NCBI GenBank assembly: GCA_013285465.1
Contig: CP053449.1
Location: 867,540 to 931,539 of the forward strand
Direction: 5' to 3'
DNA: 64,000 nt
DNA from: Pseudomonadota bacterium
Lineage (GTDB): Bacteria; Pseudomonadota; Alphaproteobacteria; Micavibrionales; CSBR16-224
Below are positions 17,878-27,376 of the stretch, piece by piece. The first letter of the stretch is position 1, and the number at the start of each line of letters is the position of its first letter. The translations under genes and the position numbers were made by a program. The notes under the pieces are model-generated. The model had not been told where the DNA came from and did no database searches. It saw only the letters and a program-made list of their open reading frames with translations.

Positions 17878-19029
17878 GTGAAAAAGACGAAAGCGCATTT
17901 GTGGAAATTTACGGTTCTGCCGCCGCTCTTGTGGCTGTGTTTTTTCGCGCCCGCCGTACTGCGTGAACTGGTGCAGCAGACCCTGGCGGATGCCTATTTG
18001 CAGGTGGCCAGCTTTGTGGCGCTGACGCTGCTGATCTTTTATGTGCTCGAGCGCAAATTCCGCGCTAATACCGCAGAATTGTTGAAACGCCATGAAAAAT
18101 GGCAGGTGCCGATTGCCGCGCTGGTCGGGGCATTGCCCGGATGCGGCGGTGCGATTATCGTTATCACGCAATATGTTCTGGGACGCATCGGTTTCGGGAG
18201 CATGGTGGCGGTGCTGACGTCAACAATGGGCGATGCGGCTTTTCTGCTGCTGGCACGCGCACCCGCGACAGCGGCTTGGGTGATGGTGCTCAGCATCATT
18301 GCAGGTACTGTGACCGGATTGATTGTCGAGCATATTCACGGCAAAAATTTCATGCGCGCAACGCTGAGCGACTGGAAAAGCTTCCGCATCCGCTGCGGCG
18401 AGGTTGTCGGCTATTCCCGGCTTGTCTATTTTCTGTGGTACGGGCTGCTGGTGCCGGGCATTGTTTTCGGTATTGCCGCGGCATTTCAAATTGATGCGGA
18501 TAGATGGTTTGCCGCATGGGGGGATGTGCCGCTGACGCGCTGGGTCGGCATGACGGGCGCACTTTTCTGTCTGGCCATCTGGGCGGCCTTGCCGGATAAG
18601 GGGATTTCCATCATCAATCTGGCGGCACATCCGGCATGCCGCACACATGTAAAAATGCCCAGCCGCGTGATTTTTGAAACGGGCTTTATCACAACATGGG
18701 TGATTGCGGCCTTTCTGATTTTTGAACTGACGATTTACGCTACAGGCTTTGATTTGAAAACATTATTCGAACTGGGGGCGCCGTTTGTGCCGCTGGTGGC
18801 GATTCTGATCGGCTTTATTCCGGGCTGCGGTCCGCAGATTATCGTGACAACGCTTTATCTGAACGGGCTGATTCCGTTTTCGGCGCAAATCGGCAATGCC
18901 ATCAGCAATGATGGCGATGCGCTGTTTCCCGCCATTGCTCTGGCACCGAAAACAGCATTACTGGCCACGCTTTATACGGCAATTCCCGCCGTCATTCTGG
19001 GATATCTGTTTTATTTTATGGGCTATTAA
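17878..19029 (+). CDS. Putative 10-TM heavy-metal exporter (ArsP_2 / putative manganese transporter family)
   Basis: A 383-residue polytopic membrane protein with about ten helices. Two similar halves each contain a Pro-Gly-Cys-Gly motif, PGCGGAIIV (around residue 84) and PGCGPQIIV (around residue 318), followed by a Gly-Asp motif, MGDAAF and NDGDALF. This internal symmetry is characteristic of the putative heavy-metal exporter family. Translation begins at a GTG with AAGGCG upstream. The convergent neighbour three bases away is an ArsR-type metal sensor, which supports metal export or resistance. The actual metal is not determined. Confidence 0.75.
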   Translation: MKKTKAHLWKFTVLPPLLWLCFFAPAVLRELVQQTLADAYLQVASFVALTLLIFYVLERKFRANTAELLKRHEKWQVPIAALVGALPGCGGAIIVITQYVLGRIGFGSMVAVLTSTMGDAAFLLLARAPATAAWVMVLSIIAGTVTGLIVEHIHGKNFMRATLSDWKSFRIRCGEVVGYSRLVYFLWYGLLVPGIVFGIAAAFQIDADRWFAAWGDVPLTRWVGMTGALFCLAIWAALPDKGISIINLAAHPACRTHVKMPSRVIFETGFITTWVIAAFLIFELTIYATGFDLKTLFELGAPFVPLVAILIGFIPGCGPQIIVTTLYLNGLIPFSAQIGNAISNDGDALFPAIALAPKTALLATLYTAIPAVILGYLFYFMGY

Positions 19030-19032
19030 AGC

Positions 19033-19344
19033 TTACGGCGCACAGGAATTTTCACCGCAGTAAAGCTGGTGCAGTACGCCGATCAGCGTCCGCACATCAT
19101 CCGATTTCAGACGGTAATAAACATGCTGTCCTTCCTTGCGGGCTTCGATCAGCCCTTCATCCCGCAATTTGCGCAGATATTGCGAGGTTTGCGACTGGCT
19201 GGAAAGCGTGCTTTCCTGTTCGACGATATCGCCCGCATTCATTTCACCGTTTTCAATCAGATTGCACAATATGCTCAGCCGCACCGGATGGCCGAGCGTT
19301 TTCAGCATATGGAGCGCTTTTTCCATGTCTTGATGTTTTGCCAT
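19033..19344 (-). CDS. ArsR/SmtB-family transcriptional regulator
   Basis: A 103-residue winged-helix repressor. HPVRLSILCNLIENGE and the recognition helix TSQYLRKLRDEGLIEARKEG are typical. C27 lies in helix 2 and the C terminus reads YCGENSC, so a metal-binding site built from these cysteines is possible. AGGAGAG precedes the start. An upstream 6-3-6 inverted repeat (19387-19401) is a likely operator. It converges on the metal exporter gene. Confidence 0.9.
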   Translation of the reverse strand: MAKHQDMEKALHMLKTLGHPVRLSILCNLIENGEMNAGDIVEQESTLSSQSQTSQYLRKLRDEGLIEARKEGQHVYYRLKSDDVRTLIGVLHQLYCGENSCAP

Positions 19345-19386
19345 TACTCTCCTGTTTCCGCCTTTTTTATTAAAAAAAGTTAATTT

Positions 19387-19401
19387 ATATTAGTGTAATA
19401 T
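19387..19401. promoter_or_regulatory. Candidate ArsR operator
   Basis: ATATTA-GTG-TAATAT is a perfect inverted repeat about 43 bases upstream of the arsR start. It overlaps an AT-rich stretch that can serve as the -10 element on the minus strand, the usual arrangement for autorepression. Confidence 0.5.
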
Positions 19402-19453
19402 GAAAGCGGATTGTTTTCAAGCCCTGAGGCGTTTTTTAAGGCAGGGTGGTTCT

Positions 19454-21515
19454 TTAAGGAGATTTGATTTTTTTAAACACGGCAAGGGAGCGGTCTTTCA
19501 TCAGATGCGTGTCATGGATATTCAGATCGCTGCCTTCTTTCAGCGACGGCTCCGCCGTATCCAGAATGCGCTGCCATTTTTCGCCATGCGGCAGTTTGGG
19601 CAGGGTGAATTTTTCATCCCGTGCCTGCGCATTGAACAGCAATAGTAATTTGTCGCCGCGCTTGCGGGCGCGCTTGGACGGGGAGGCTTTTTCGTTCAGC
19701 ACAACGCCAAAGCTTTTGGCATGATACCAATCCGGGTCATTCATCTGCCTGCCATCGGGCTTCACCCATTTCAAATCGCTGTTGCCGTTTTTATCAAGAT
19801 GGTTGCCATGCATGAAATAATTGGTATTCAACACAGGATGTTTTTTGCGGATATCGCTGAGGTTTTCAACGAATTGCTGCATAATGTCGTCTTTTGCGGT
19901 GCGGGATTCATGGTTCAGCCAGCCGGTTTCGTTATCCTGACAATAGGCGTTGTTATTGCCGTTCTGGCTGTTGCCGAATTCATCGCCGCCCAGCATCATC
20001 GGCGTGCCTTGCGCCAGAAACAGGCTGGCGAGCATGTTGCGTTTTTGTCTCTCGCGGGTCTCGATAATGCCTGCGTCTTTGGTTTTGCCTTCTGCGCCGT
20101 AACCTGTGCTGTAATTTTCATTATGGCCGTCACGGTTATTTTCGCCATTGGCCTCGTTATGTTTGCTGCTATAGCTGACGGTATCTTCCAGCGTAAAACC
20201 GTCATGGGCGCTGATGAAATTGATTGTGTCTTGCGGTTTGCGCCCGTTATGGTCAAAGGCGCGGCTGGAACCTGTCATCGCATGGGCGAAATCGCCTGCC
20301 GCATAATCATCGCCGCGCCAGAAACGGCGTACGGAATCGCGGAAATTGTCATTCCATTCCTTACAGCCTGCGGGAAAATTACCCAGCTGATAACCGCCGT
20401 AACCGACATCCCAAGGCTCGGCGATCATTTTTGCTTTGGACAAGACGGGGTCTTTGGCAATCTCTTCAAACAGCGGCGCGGTTTTGCTATAGCCCGTGCC
20501 GTCACGTCCCAAAGCGGGGGCAAGATCAAAACGGAAACCGTCCACGCCGCATTCCTCGATCCAGTAACGCAGGGAATCCAGCACCATTTTCAACACTTCG
20601 GGATGCGTAATATCCAGCGTATTGCCGCAGCCCGTCACATCTTCATATTTTCCGCGGTTTTGCGGGTCGAATTTGTAATAGCTTTTATTGTCCAGCCCGC
20701 GAAAACAAAGCGTCGGCCCGTCTTCGGCCTTGCCTTCGCCGGTATGGTTATAGACAACGTCCAGAATAACCTCGATGCCGTTTTTATGCAGTTCCCGCAC
20801 CATTTCCTTGAATTCCGTCAGGGCGGATTTTTGATCCTGCGCGTAAGACGGCTCGGGCGCAAAAAATCCGACCGTGTTATAGCCCCAGTAATTGCTTTTG
20901 CCCAGTTTCTCCAGATGGGTTTCATCGGCATGGGCATGTACAGGTAGCAATTCAACAGCGGTAATCCCCAGTTTTTTGTAATGCGCGATCATCTCGGGCG
21001 CTGCGACTCCGGCGTAAACACCGCGCTTATCCGCGTCAATAGCGGGATGGGTTTTGGTCAGTCCTTTCGGATGCGCTTCGTAAATCACGGTTTTGTGCCA
21101 GGGTGTTTGCGGCTTTTTTGCGCCCTGCCAGTCGAATGAGGTATCGGCAACACGTGATTTCGGCACATCACTCTGTGTTTGCGGCGGCAGAATATCTTTG
21201 GCGTAAGGGTCCAACAGCAGTTGGTCGCTATTGAAGCGGTGTCCTTCATGCGGTGCGTCCGGTCCGTGAGCGCGGTATCCGTAGACCTGTCCCGGTTTTA
21301 ATCCTTCAATATAGGTATGAAAAACATCCCCTGTTTTTTCGGTCAGCGTAATGCGCGCGATTTCGGTGGTGCCGCTGTCATCATACAGGCAGAGTTCGAT
21401 CTTTTCGGCATGGGCGGAAAAAACGGCGAAATTGACACCCTGTCCGTCCCAGCTTGCGCCGCGCGGGATCAGGCAGGCCTTTTTTTATCCTGTCTTGGTG
21501 TTTCTCTCCTGTCAT
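19454..21515 (-). CDS. glgX: Glycogen debranching enzyme GlgX, frameshifted near the N terminus
   Basis: Isoamylase-type enzyme removing branches from glycogen. The uninterrupted main frame encodes a CBM48 domain (WDGQGVNFAVFSAHAEKIE onward) and a GH13 catalytic domain with DGFRFDLAPALGRD (nucleophile), MIAEPWDVG (acid/base) and FISAHDGFTLED. However, this frame meets TAA just upstream of the CBM48 start and has no usable start codon there; its first candidate (TTG at 21214) would delete the whole CBM48. An ATG at 21515 (MTGEKHQDRIKK) joins the frame only if one base is dropped from the seven-A run at 21480-21486. Either a frameshift mutation, a sequencing error or transcript slippage explains this. 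DUF2147 lies upstream. Confidence 0.85.
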
Positions 21516-21571
21516 GGGCATAATATTGCCGATTTCAGGTGCTGTGCGCAAGAAAAATCGGGAAAATGCGT

Positions 21572-22117
21572 CTATGGGCCGGCGGGGCGTTGCGGGGCGC
21601 AGCGTTTGTAACGATGCTCTTGCTCCTCAGGAATACGCGTCCATGTGTCGCGCTCGCTAATCCATAATTTGCTTATTTTAATGGCGGCGGTATCGTCGTC
21701 TTTCAGCTCCAATGTCATATTCGCCCAGAAGCCTTTTCCGGTCAGATGCACGCGGCCTTTGTGTTTTTGCGGGTTTTCGGACTCTTGTTCCAGCTCGAAT
21801 GCGATTTTCTGCCCGCAAAGTTCCAGAATATTGTCGCGGGTCGGTTGTTTGATCTCGCGCTCACGCTTTTCACGGGAAGAGGGGCCGAAATAGTCATAGA
21901 CTTCGCGCTCGTCTTCGGCAATCCAGTGGATACGCGGGCAAAAATCCCGTTCGTCGCATTCTTCGATCGCCATCACGATATCAAAACGGTTGACCTTCCA
22001 CAGCCCGACCGGATCAATCTTGGAGACAGGCTCTTCCGCTGCCGCAGATGTGCAGATAGCGGCTGCGGCAAAAGCGAGGCCAAGCGGGCGTATAATTTTG
22101 TCGATCATATCCGTCAT
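21572..22117 (-). CDS. Exported DUF2147-like protein
   Basis: A 181-residue secreted protein with a signal peptide (about 1-27, ending SAAA). The mature part opens with DPVGLWKVNRFDIVMAIEECD, resembling the start of DUF2147 (G-x-W followed by a strand and Cys), with further cysteines at ERDFCPRI and LELCGQK. The rest is a charged beta-rich chain including KGFWANMTLELKDDD. Function of the family is unknown. It precedes glgX by 56 bases on the same strand. Confidence 0.6.
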   Translation of the reverse strand: MTDMIDKIIRPLGLAFAAAAICTSAAAEEPVSKIDPVGLWKVNRFDIVMAIEECDERDFCPRIHWIAEDEREVYDYFGPSSREKREREIKQPTRDNILELCGQKIAFELEQESENPQKHKGRVHLTGKGFWANMTLELKDDDTAAIKISKLWISERDTWTRIPEEQEHRYKRCAPQRPAGP

Positions 22118-22243
22118 GAATAAAAACAGCCTTACTTTAACGTTCTTTCAGGGAAAAACTAAGTAGCATATGGCGGAAGAATCTGCAATGATAAAGCCGT
22201 TATGAACAGGAAGCCCGACCCAAAAGAAAGCCGCGAGGACGCG

Positions 22244-23110
22244 ATGGATTTTACCATCGCGCATGACCGGGCACGTCTGGCACGCGATGTTTATAAAAAA
22301 CCGGAATATGCCGATCGCGGCACGGGTGACTGGGAAGAGGTGACCAATGCGGCTGCTCTCGGCTATCCAAAACACAGTTCCAGCTTTGCCGCTTCGCTTT
22401 ATAAACGCGTAGATGAAAAAACGGGCAAGGAAGAATACAGCATAGCCTATCGCGGCATGACCGGGGTGGATGATCTGGATGATGCCGTGATTATGGCGGT
22501 GATCGGCTTTCCGAAACAGTTCTACGATGCTTATGAATTCGCGCAAGAGGTTGCGGAAACATATGGTATTGACCTGAGTAAAACGGATTTCACCGGACAT
22601 TCGATGGGCGGCTATCTGGCGCAGGCGGTCGGCGTGGCCTGTAATGCCGAAAATATCTGGATGTTTAACAGTCCGGCCATGCGTGACAAGGATATGCTGG
22701 CCATTCCGGACAAGCTGGCCGTTGTTTTGGGCGAAGACAAAGCCCCGCATGAGGATGATATCGACTATACCCGTCTGGGTGAGCGTATTACCGCCTTCCG
22801 CACGCAGAATGATCTGGTCGCCAGATTGCGCAAAAGCCACGGCGCAGTCTTGCAGGGCGGGTTCGAGAAAAAGCCGCATTCCATCGCAACAATGGAAAAA
22901 CTTCTGGAAGATCAGGCAACAGGCAATGCGGGCGAGGGCAGCCTGTTCAAAAGACAGGAAGAGCCGCAGGAGACAGGGCGCAAGATGATGAGCCTGTTTG
23001 TCGAAACGGCGCGTGATCTGCTGGCGCGCCGCCGTCCGCAAAATGATAATGCGCCGCAGAACAAACCCCCGCGCCGCAATCCGCGCAATAACGGCCCGCG
23101 CCGCTCTTAG
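22244..23110 (+). CDS. Lipase-like alpha/beta hydrolase (DUF2974-like)
   Basis: A putative serine hydrolase of about 288 residues. The nucleophile elbow GHSMGGYLAQ follows a strand DLSKTDFT, and the remaining triad is probably Asp in TQNDLVARL and His in KKPHSIATM. No signal peptide is seen, so it may be cytosolic. The frame is open to an ATG at 22202, but GAGGA lies just before the ATG at 22244; either start is possible. The last 35 residues are Arg/Asn/Pro-rich and look disordered. The 3' end overlaps the convergent oxidoreductase by four bases. Confidence 0.7.
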   Translation: MDFTIAHDRARLARDVYKKPEYADRGTGDWEEVTNAAALGYPKHSSSFAASLYKRVDEKTGKEEYSIAYRGMTGVDDLDDAVIMAVIGFPKQFYDAYEFAQEVAETYGIDLSKTDFTGHSMGGYLAQAVGVACNAENIWMFNSPAMRDKDMLAIPDKLAVVLGEDKAPHEDDIDYTRLGERITAFRTQNDLVARLRKSHGAVLQGGFEKKPHSIATMEKLLEDQATGNAGEGSLFKRQEEPQETGRKMMSLFVETARDLLARRRPQNDNAPQNKPPRRNPRNNGPRRS

Positions 23111-24426
23111 TCAAAACGTTCTTTGAATCCGTACCAAATCAGCGCCAGTCTGGCGAGAATGCCGTCATGTGTTCCCGCACCAGGGATATTTGCAGCCTTA
23201 ATCTTTGTGCTGAAATGATTATCGTCCAGTTTTCCGGCAATCATATCCGACAGCACGCGTCCGGCCATATGGGTCGGAACAACGCCGTGACCGGAATAGC
23301 CATAAGCGTAATAAATTCCGTCTTCCGTACGTCCGATTTCGGGTATCTGGTCTTTGGTCACGCCGAAATAGCCGCCCCACCAATGAGTGATATGCTCGTT
23401 TTTCAGATGCGGATAAACCTCCGTCATCCGTTTATAGATTTTCTCGAAAGCGCGGGTTTCGTCCTTTTTGCTGTTCACCAGCGGTGAATCGCCGCCGCCG
23501 AAAATCAAACGCCCGTCTGCGGTTTTGGTATAGTAGTTGGTCAGCGCCCGCCATTCAAAAACCGCATGATTGCAGGGCAGGGTCATATTCAGTTTCTCGG
23601 CAGATAACACATTGGTTGCCAGCATCGAGGTGCGGAACAGCAGATAACGGCGGCGCAGCTGCGGCAGTAAGGTACCCTGATAGGCATCCCCCGCCGCGAC
23701 GGTTTTTGCGGCATGGATGCGCCCGTGCGGGGTGATAATCTCGGCTTTGCCGTCATCGAGATTTTTAATGCGCAGGGCAGGGGTTTCCTCGTAAATCACC
23801 AGCCCTTTTTCCACGGCAAGATTGGCGATGGAACACAGATATTTCAGCGGATTAAAACGCCCGCCCTGCAAATCGACGGTGCAGCCGTGATAAATATCCG
23901 TGCCAAGATGGTCAACCGTGCGGTCATCATCCAGTACCGTCATCGGATAATCATACTGTGTTGTCATGAAGTCGCTGTAACGCTGCATATCCTCATAGCC
24001 TTTGGGTGTGACGGCAGCGATGCTGAGTCCCGGTGCGTAATCGCAATCAATATCGTATTTTTCAATCCGCGCCTTGATATCCTCCAGAGCAGCCACGGTG
24101 GCAAGAAAGGCGGCGTCGGTAATCTCCGGCCCGTATTTTTTCCGCATATTGCGGATGTCCTGATTGAAACCGGGGATCAGCTGGCCGCTATTGCGTCCCG
24201 ATGCGCCCCAGCCGATGCGGTGACGTTCGATCAGGACAACCTTGAAACCCTCTTTCAAAAGATGCAGTGCGGTCATGACGCCGGTAAAGCCGCCGCCGAT
24301 AATGCAGACATCGGTACTGATATCGCCATCCAGCGGCGGATGGTCGGTTTTGTAATGTTCCTGATCTTTATAAAGGCACAAATCGTCGGACAGCAGGCGG
24401 TCACGCGGATTGATAAATGTCGCCAT
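23107..24426 (-). CDS. FAD-dependent amine/amino-acid oxidoreductase (DAO family)
   Basis: A 439-residue flavoprotein. The N-terminal Rossmann motif is DVCIIGGGFTGVMTALHLL, followed by ERHRIGWGASGRNSGQ, where the Gly-Ala-Ser-Gly-Arg-Asn segment is typical of the DAO superfamily including gamma-glutamylputrescine oxidases. A C-terminal FAD contact is YAYGYSGHGVVPTHMAG. It may oxidise a polyamine derivative or N-substituted amino acid, but the substrate cannot be deduced. It sits ten bases downstream of hslU on the same strand, so it may be cotranscribed. Confidence 0.85.
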   Translation of the reverse strand: MATFINPRDRLLSDDLCLYKDQEHYKTDHPPLDGDISTDVCIIGGGFTGVMTALHLLKEGFKVVLIERHRIGWGASGRNSGQLIPGFNQDIRNMRKKYGPEITDAAFLATVAALEDIKARIEKYDIDCDYAPGLSIAAVTPKGYEDMQRYSDFMTTQYDYPMTVLDDDRTVDHLGTDIYHGCTVDLQGGRFNPLKYLCSIANLAVEKGLVIYEETPALRIKNLDDGKAEIITPHGRIHAAKTVAAGDAYQGTLLPQLRRRYLLFRTSMLATNVLSAEKLNMTLPCNHAVFEWRALTNYYTKTADGRLIFGGGDSPLVNSKKDETRAFEKIYKRMTEVYPHLKNEHITHWWGGYFGVTKDQIPEIGRTEDGIYYAYGYSGHGVVPTHMAGRVLSDMIAGKLDDNHFSTKIKAANIPGAGTHDGILARLALIWYGFKERFD

Positions 24427-24435
24427 AATGCCCTG

Positions 24436-25869
24436 TTACAAAATGAATTTCGACAGATCGATATTCTGGCTCAGCTCAGCAACACGGTCGCGTACCAGCG
24501 CGGCATCAATTTTGACGGTATCGCCCGACATATCCGATGCGGCAAAGCTGATTTCATCCAGCAGCCGTTCCAGAACCGTATGCAGGCGGCGGGCACCGAT
24601 ATTCTCGACATTGGTGTTGATTTCCACGGCCAGATGCGCCAGCTCGTCAATCGCGTCTTCCTGAAATTCCAGCGTGAGCCCTTCCGTGGCCATCAGCGCG
24701 ACATATTGTTTAATCAGGCTGTATTCCGGCTCGGTCAGGATGCGTTTGAAATCTTCTACTTCCAGCGCGCGCAGCTCGACACGGATCGGCAACCGGCCCT
24801 GCAATTCGGGCAGCAGATCGGACGGCTTGGCGTAATGGAACGCGCCGGAGGCGATAAACAGAATATGATCGGTACGGATACTGCCGTATTTCGTGCTGAC
24901 GGTCGTGCCTTCGATCAGCGGCAGAAGATCGCGCTGCACACCCTCGCGGCTGACATCGCCGCCGCGCTGCTGGTCACTGCGTCCGGCAATTTTGTCGATT
25001 TCATCCAGAAAGACAATACCGTTATTTTCAACGGCGCTTTTTGCTTCACTGATAATGGCGTCATCATCCAGCAATTTGTCGGATTCTTCTTCCATCAGCA
25101 CTTCATAGGATTCCTCGATCGTCATCTTGCGGGCTTTTTTACGGCCGCCGCCAAAGGCGCCACCCAGCATATCACCGATATTCAGCATGCCCATCTGCGC
25201 ACCGGGCATGCCCGGAATGTCAAAAGTCGGCATGGAGCTGGAGGCTTTATCACTGACCGAGATCTCGATCTCTTTGTCATTCAGCTCTCCCGCCCGCAGC
25301 TTTTTGCGGAAGGTCTCACGGGTGTTTTCGGCGGCATCCGGACCGACCAGTGCGTCCAGTACACGGTTTTCCGCCGCCATCTCCGCTTTTGCCGTGACGG
25401 ATTTGCGCATTTCCTCGCGTTTGATATTAATCGCCATATCAAGCAGGTCACGGATGATGGATTCGACATCGCGCCCGACATAGCCGACCTCGGTGAATTT
25501 CGTCGCTTCGATTTTGATGAAAGGCGCTTTCGCCAGTTTTGCCAGACGGCGGGAAATCTCGGTCTTTCCCACACCTGTCGGGCCGATCATCAGAATGTTT
25601 TTCGGCAGCACTTCCTCGCGCATCTGCCCGTCCAACTGCTGGCGGCGCCAGCGGTTGCGCAGCGCAATGGCCACAGCGCGTTTTGCCGCTTTCTGGCCGA
25701 TAATAAAGCGGTCAAGTTCCGACACGATCTCGCGCGGGGTGAACATGGCGGCAAGCTCATTGGGCTTGCTGCCGGCTTTGCTTTTCGTTTTTGCGGTTTT
25801 TTCCGTCATATCATCCTCGACATCGTTGCGGTCGTCCGTGGTCTGTTTCATATCTTTCGTCGTTGCCAT
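24436..25869 (-). CDS. hslU: HslU, ATPase subunit of the HslVU protease
   Basis: AAA+ unfoldase that feeds substrates to HslV. Walker [12 protein letters not shown], Walker [14 protein letters not shown], the pore loop GYVGRDVE, the intermediate domain rich in Glu/Arg, and the C-terminal [10 protein letters not shown] and DLSKFIL (which docks into HslV) are all present. At 477 residues it carries a hydrophilic N-terminal extension of about 35 residues before [11 protein letters not shown]. The start lies 11 bases after the hslV stop. Confidence 0.96.
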   Translation of the reverse strand: MATTKDMKQTTDDRNDVEDDMTEKTAKTKSKAGSKPNELAAMFTPREIVSELDRFIIGQKAAKRAVAIALRNRWRRQQLDGQMREEVLPKNILMIGPTGVGKTEISRRLAKLAKAPFIKIEATKFTEVGYVGRDVESIIRDLLDMAINIKREEMRKSVTAKAEMAAENRVLDALVGPDAAENTRETFRKKLRAGELNDKEIEISVSDKASSSMPTFDIPGMPGAQMGMLNIGDMLGGAFGGGRKKARKMTIEESYEVLMEEESDKLLDDDAIISEAKSAVENNGIVFLDEIDKIAGRSDQQRGGDVSREGVQRDLLPLIEGTTVSTKYGSIRTDHILFIASGAFHYAKPSDLLPELQGRLPIRVELRALEVEDFKRILTEPEYSLIKQYVALMATEGLTLEFQEDAIDELAHLAVEINTNVENIGARRLHTVLERLLDEISFAASDMSGDTVKIDAALVRDRVAELSQNIDLSKFIL

Positions 25870-25880
25870 GTAATGCCTGC

Positions 25881-26447
25881 CTAGAGTTTTTCGATAACCA
25901 GATTGTTATTGGTGTAAACACAGATATCGGCGGCGATTTTCATGGATTTTTTGACAATCGCTTCCGCATCCATGTCTTTGATGTCAATCAGCGCCCGTGC
26001 GGCGGAGAGGGCATAGCTCCCGCCCGATCCGATACCGATAATACCGTCTTCCGGCTCGACCACATCGCCCGTGCCGCTCAAAATCAGCGAGGTATCCTTG
26101 TCGCAGACCGCCATCAGTGCTTCCAGACGGCGCAGATATTTATCGGTGCGCCAGTCTTTCGCCAGTTCGACACAGGCGCGCGTCAACTGCCCCTTATGCT
26201 GATCCAGTTTGGCCTCCAGCCGTTCAAACAGCGTGAAGGCATCGGCAGTTGCACCGGCAAAACCGACAATAACCTTGCCCTCGCATAATGTGCGGACTTT
26301 GCGGGCATTGGATTTCATCACCGTTGCGCCCATCGAAACCTGACCATCGCCGCCGACCACAATATTCTTGCCTTTGCGTACAGCCAGAATGGTCGTGCCT
26401 GCCCAGTTGCCATAGGGTGATTGTCCCGCGCCGTGATATTCCGACAT
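25881..26447 (-). CDS. hslV: HslV, proteolytic subunit of the HslVU protease
   Basis: Threonine peptidase forming a double hexameric ring. Thr18 in [10 protein letters not shown] would become the N-terminal nucleophile after removal of a 17-residue propeptide. GGDGQVSMG and [17 protein letters not shown] confirm the family; length is 188. AAGGA precedes the start. A TTGACG...GATATG promoter lies upstream (26483-26511) and partly resembles a heat-shock promoter. Confidence 0.96.
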   Translation of the reverse strand: MSEYHGAGQSPYGNWAGTTILAVRKGKNIVVGGDGQVSMGATVMKSNARKVRTLCEGKVIVGFAGATADAFTLFERLEAKLDQHKGQLTRACVELAKDWRTDKYLRRLEALMAVCDKDTSLILSGTGDVVEPEDGIIGIGSGGSYALSAARALIDIKDMDAEAIVKKSMKIAADICVYTNNNLVIEKL

Positions 26448-26482
26448 GTCTTATCCTTTTTTACTGTTCTTTCAATCCTATA

Positions 26483-26511
26483 CATATCGCGCTTTTGGCG
26501 GGATACGTCAA
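26483..26511 (-). promoter_or_regulatory. Candidate hslVU promoter
   Basis: On the minus strand CTTGACG and GATATG are 17 bases apart. The CTTG start and CGATAT region are only partly like the alphaproteobacterial RpoH consensus, so both heat-shock and housekeeping control remain possible. Confidence 0.4.
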
Positions 26512-26532
26512 GGTTTTCGTCCGCTTTTACTG

Positions 26533-26561
26533 TTGACAAAAATTACAAAGATATGTTAAAA
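26533..26561 (+). promoter_or_regulatory. Candidate promoter for the gene at 26608
   Basis: TTGACA (26533-26538) with a 17-base spacer to TTAAAA (26556-26561). The -35 is exact, the -10 is weak. Confidence 0.45.
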
Positions 26562-26607
26562 GAATATCACTTTCTCAATCTTTTGAAAATATAGAGGTAA
26601 AACGGCA

Positions 26608-27285
26608 ATGGCGGAAAAAGAAAGAATATTGAAAAGCAAGGATGGCAAGCTGGTCATTCGCGTCACGCAGGACGGCATCCAGATCGGCAACGGCGCGAAA
26701 ATCGCCAAAAAACGTCGTCTGCCCGGATTAATTACTTTCCCGATTTTTGTCGGTGCCTTGGCGCTGGGCGGCTATATGGATGTGGATAACAACACCCGCG
26801 CCCCGTCAGCCGACAATTCCAACACCGCCGTGGTCGAACAATACCGCCAGCAGGTCGCCGATATCGCCTCCTTAAAAGATCAGGGGCAGGATCACCGCAT
26901 GAAATCGGTTGATCTGTTCCAGTCTATCTGGGTCAATTCGCAGCTTTCCGAAGCCGATGTGCAATCTTTGACGGAAGAATTCACACAAAAAGTCACGCCG
27001 CCTGCAACATTGCCCGGCGGTTATGTGCTGGAGCATCCGGAATATCTTGATGAAGTAAAAGCGCAATCAACCTCGCGCGATCTGGCGTCTCTGGATCGCC
27101 AGACGCAGCAAATGCATGCTGAAAATTTTGATGACGGCCCGTGGGGCGGTATCATGCTGGGCTGGCTGGCTTATATCATCGGTATGAGCATGGTCAATAA
27201 AGGCTATAACGCAGGCGCGAATGCTATGCAACGCCGCCGCGAGAAAAAGCCGAGCAAACCGTCAGGGCCTTACGGCGCACATTAA
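26608..27285 (+). CDS. Two-anchor envelope protein, lineage-specific family member 1
   Basis: A 225-residue protein of unknown function. A short basic cytoplasmic start (1-38) leads to a transmembrane helix (about 40-57), then MDVDNNTRAPSAD, a helical stretch, SQLSEADVQSLTEEF, a region ending NFDDGPWGGIMLG, a second hydrophobic segment (about 177-197) and a basic tail. The neighbouring protein at 27377 has the same architecture: GTGAYLDLANN after the helix, RQLSEADVVSLADQF, and NDGPWMGILLA before the second hydrophobic segment. Both also follow TTGACA promoters. No known domain was recognised. Confidence 0.7.
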   Translation: MAEKERILKSKDGKLVIRVTQDGIQIGNGAKIAKKRRLPGLITFPIFVGALALGGYMDVDNNTRAPSADNSNTAVVEQYRQQVADIASLKDQGQDHRMKSVDLFQSIWVNSQLSEADVQSLTEEFTQKVTPPATLPGGYVLEHPEYLDEVKAQSTSRDLASLDRQTQQMHAENFDDGPWGGIMLGWLAYIIGMSMVNKGYNAGANAMQRRREKKPSKPSGPYGAH

Positions 27286-27300
27286 CAGTATAGAGCCGCA

Positions 27301-27329
27301 TTGACATATTTCCCATAATCATGTATAAA
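27301..27329 (+). promoter_or_regulatory. Sigma70-type promoter for the gene at 27377
   Basis: TTGACA (27301-27306), exactly 17 bases, TATAAA (27324-27329). The presence of a strong promoter between the two paralogues means they are transcribed separately. Confidence 0.7.
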
Positions 27330-27376
27330 TGACGGGTATGTTATAGAAGGCTGTTTTAGGCGAAGGGTAGAAATTC

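Noticed and set aside
21474-21490. Programmed -1 frameshift at the A-AAA-AAG sequence of glgX
   Set aside because: The heptamer looks like a -1 slippery site, but joining the two frames needs a +1 (or -2) shift, so the classical mechanism does not apply.
23713-25884. A 723-codon open frame on the + strand
   Set aside because: It lies antisense to the FAD oxidoreductase and hslU, both strongly supported; its protein has no recognisable features.
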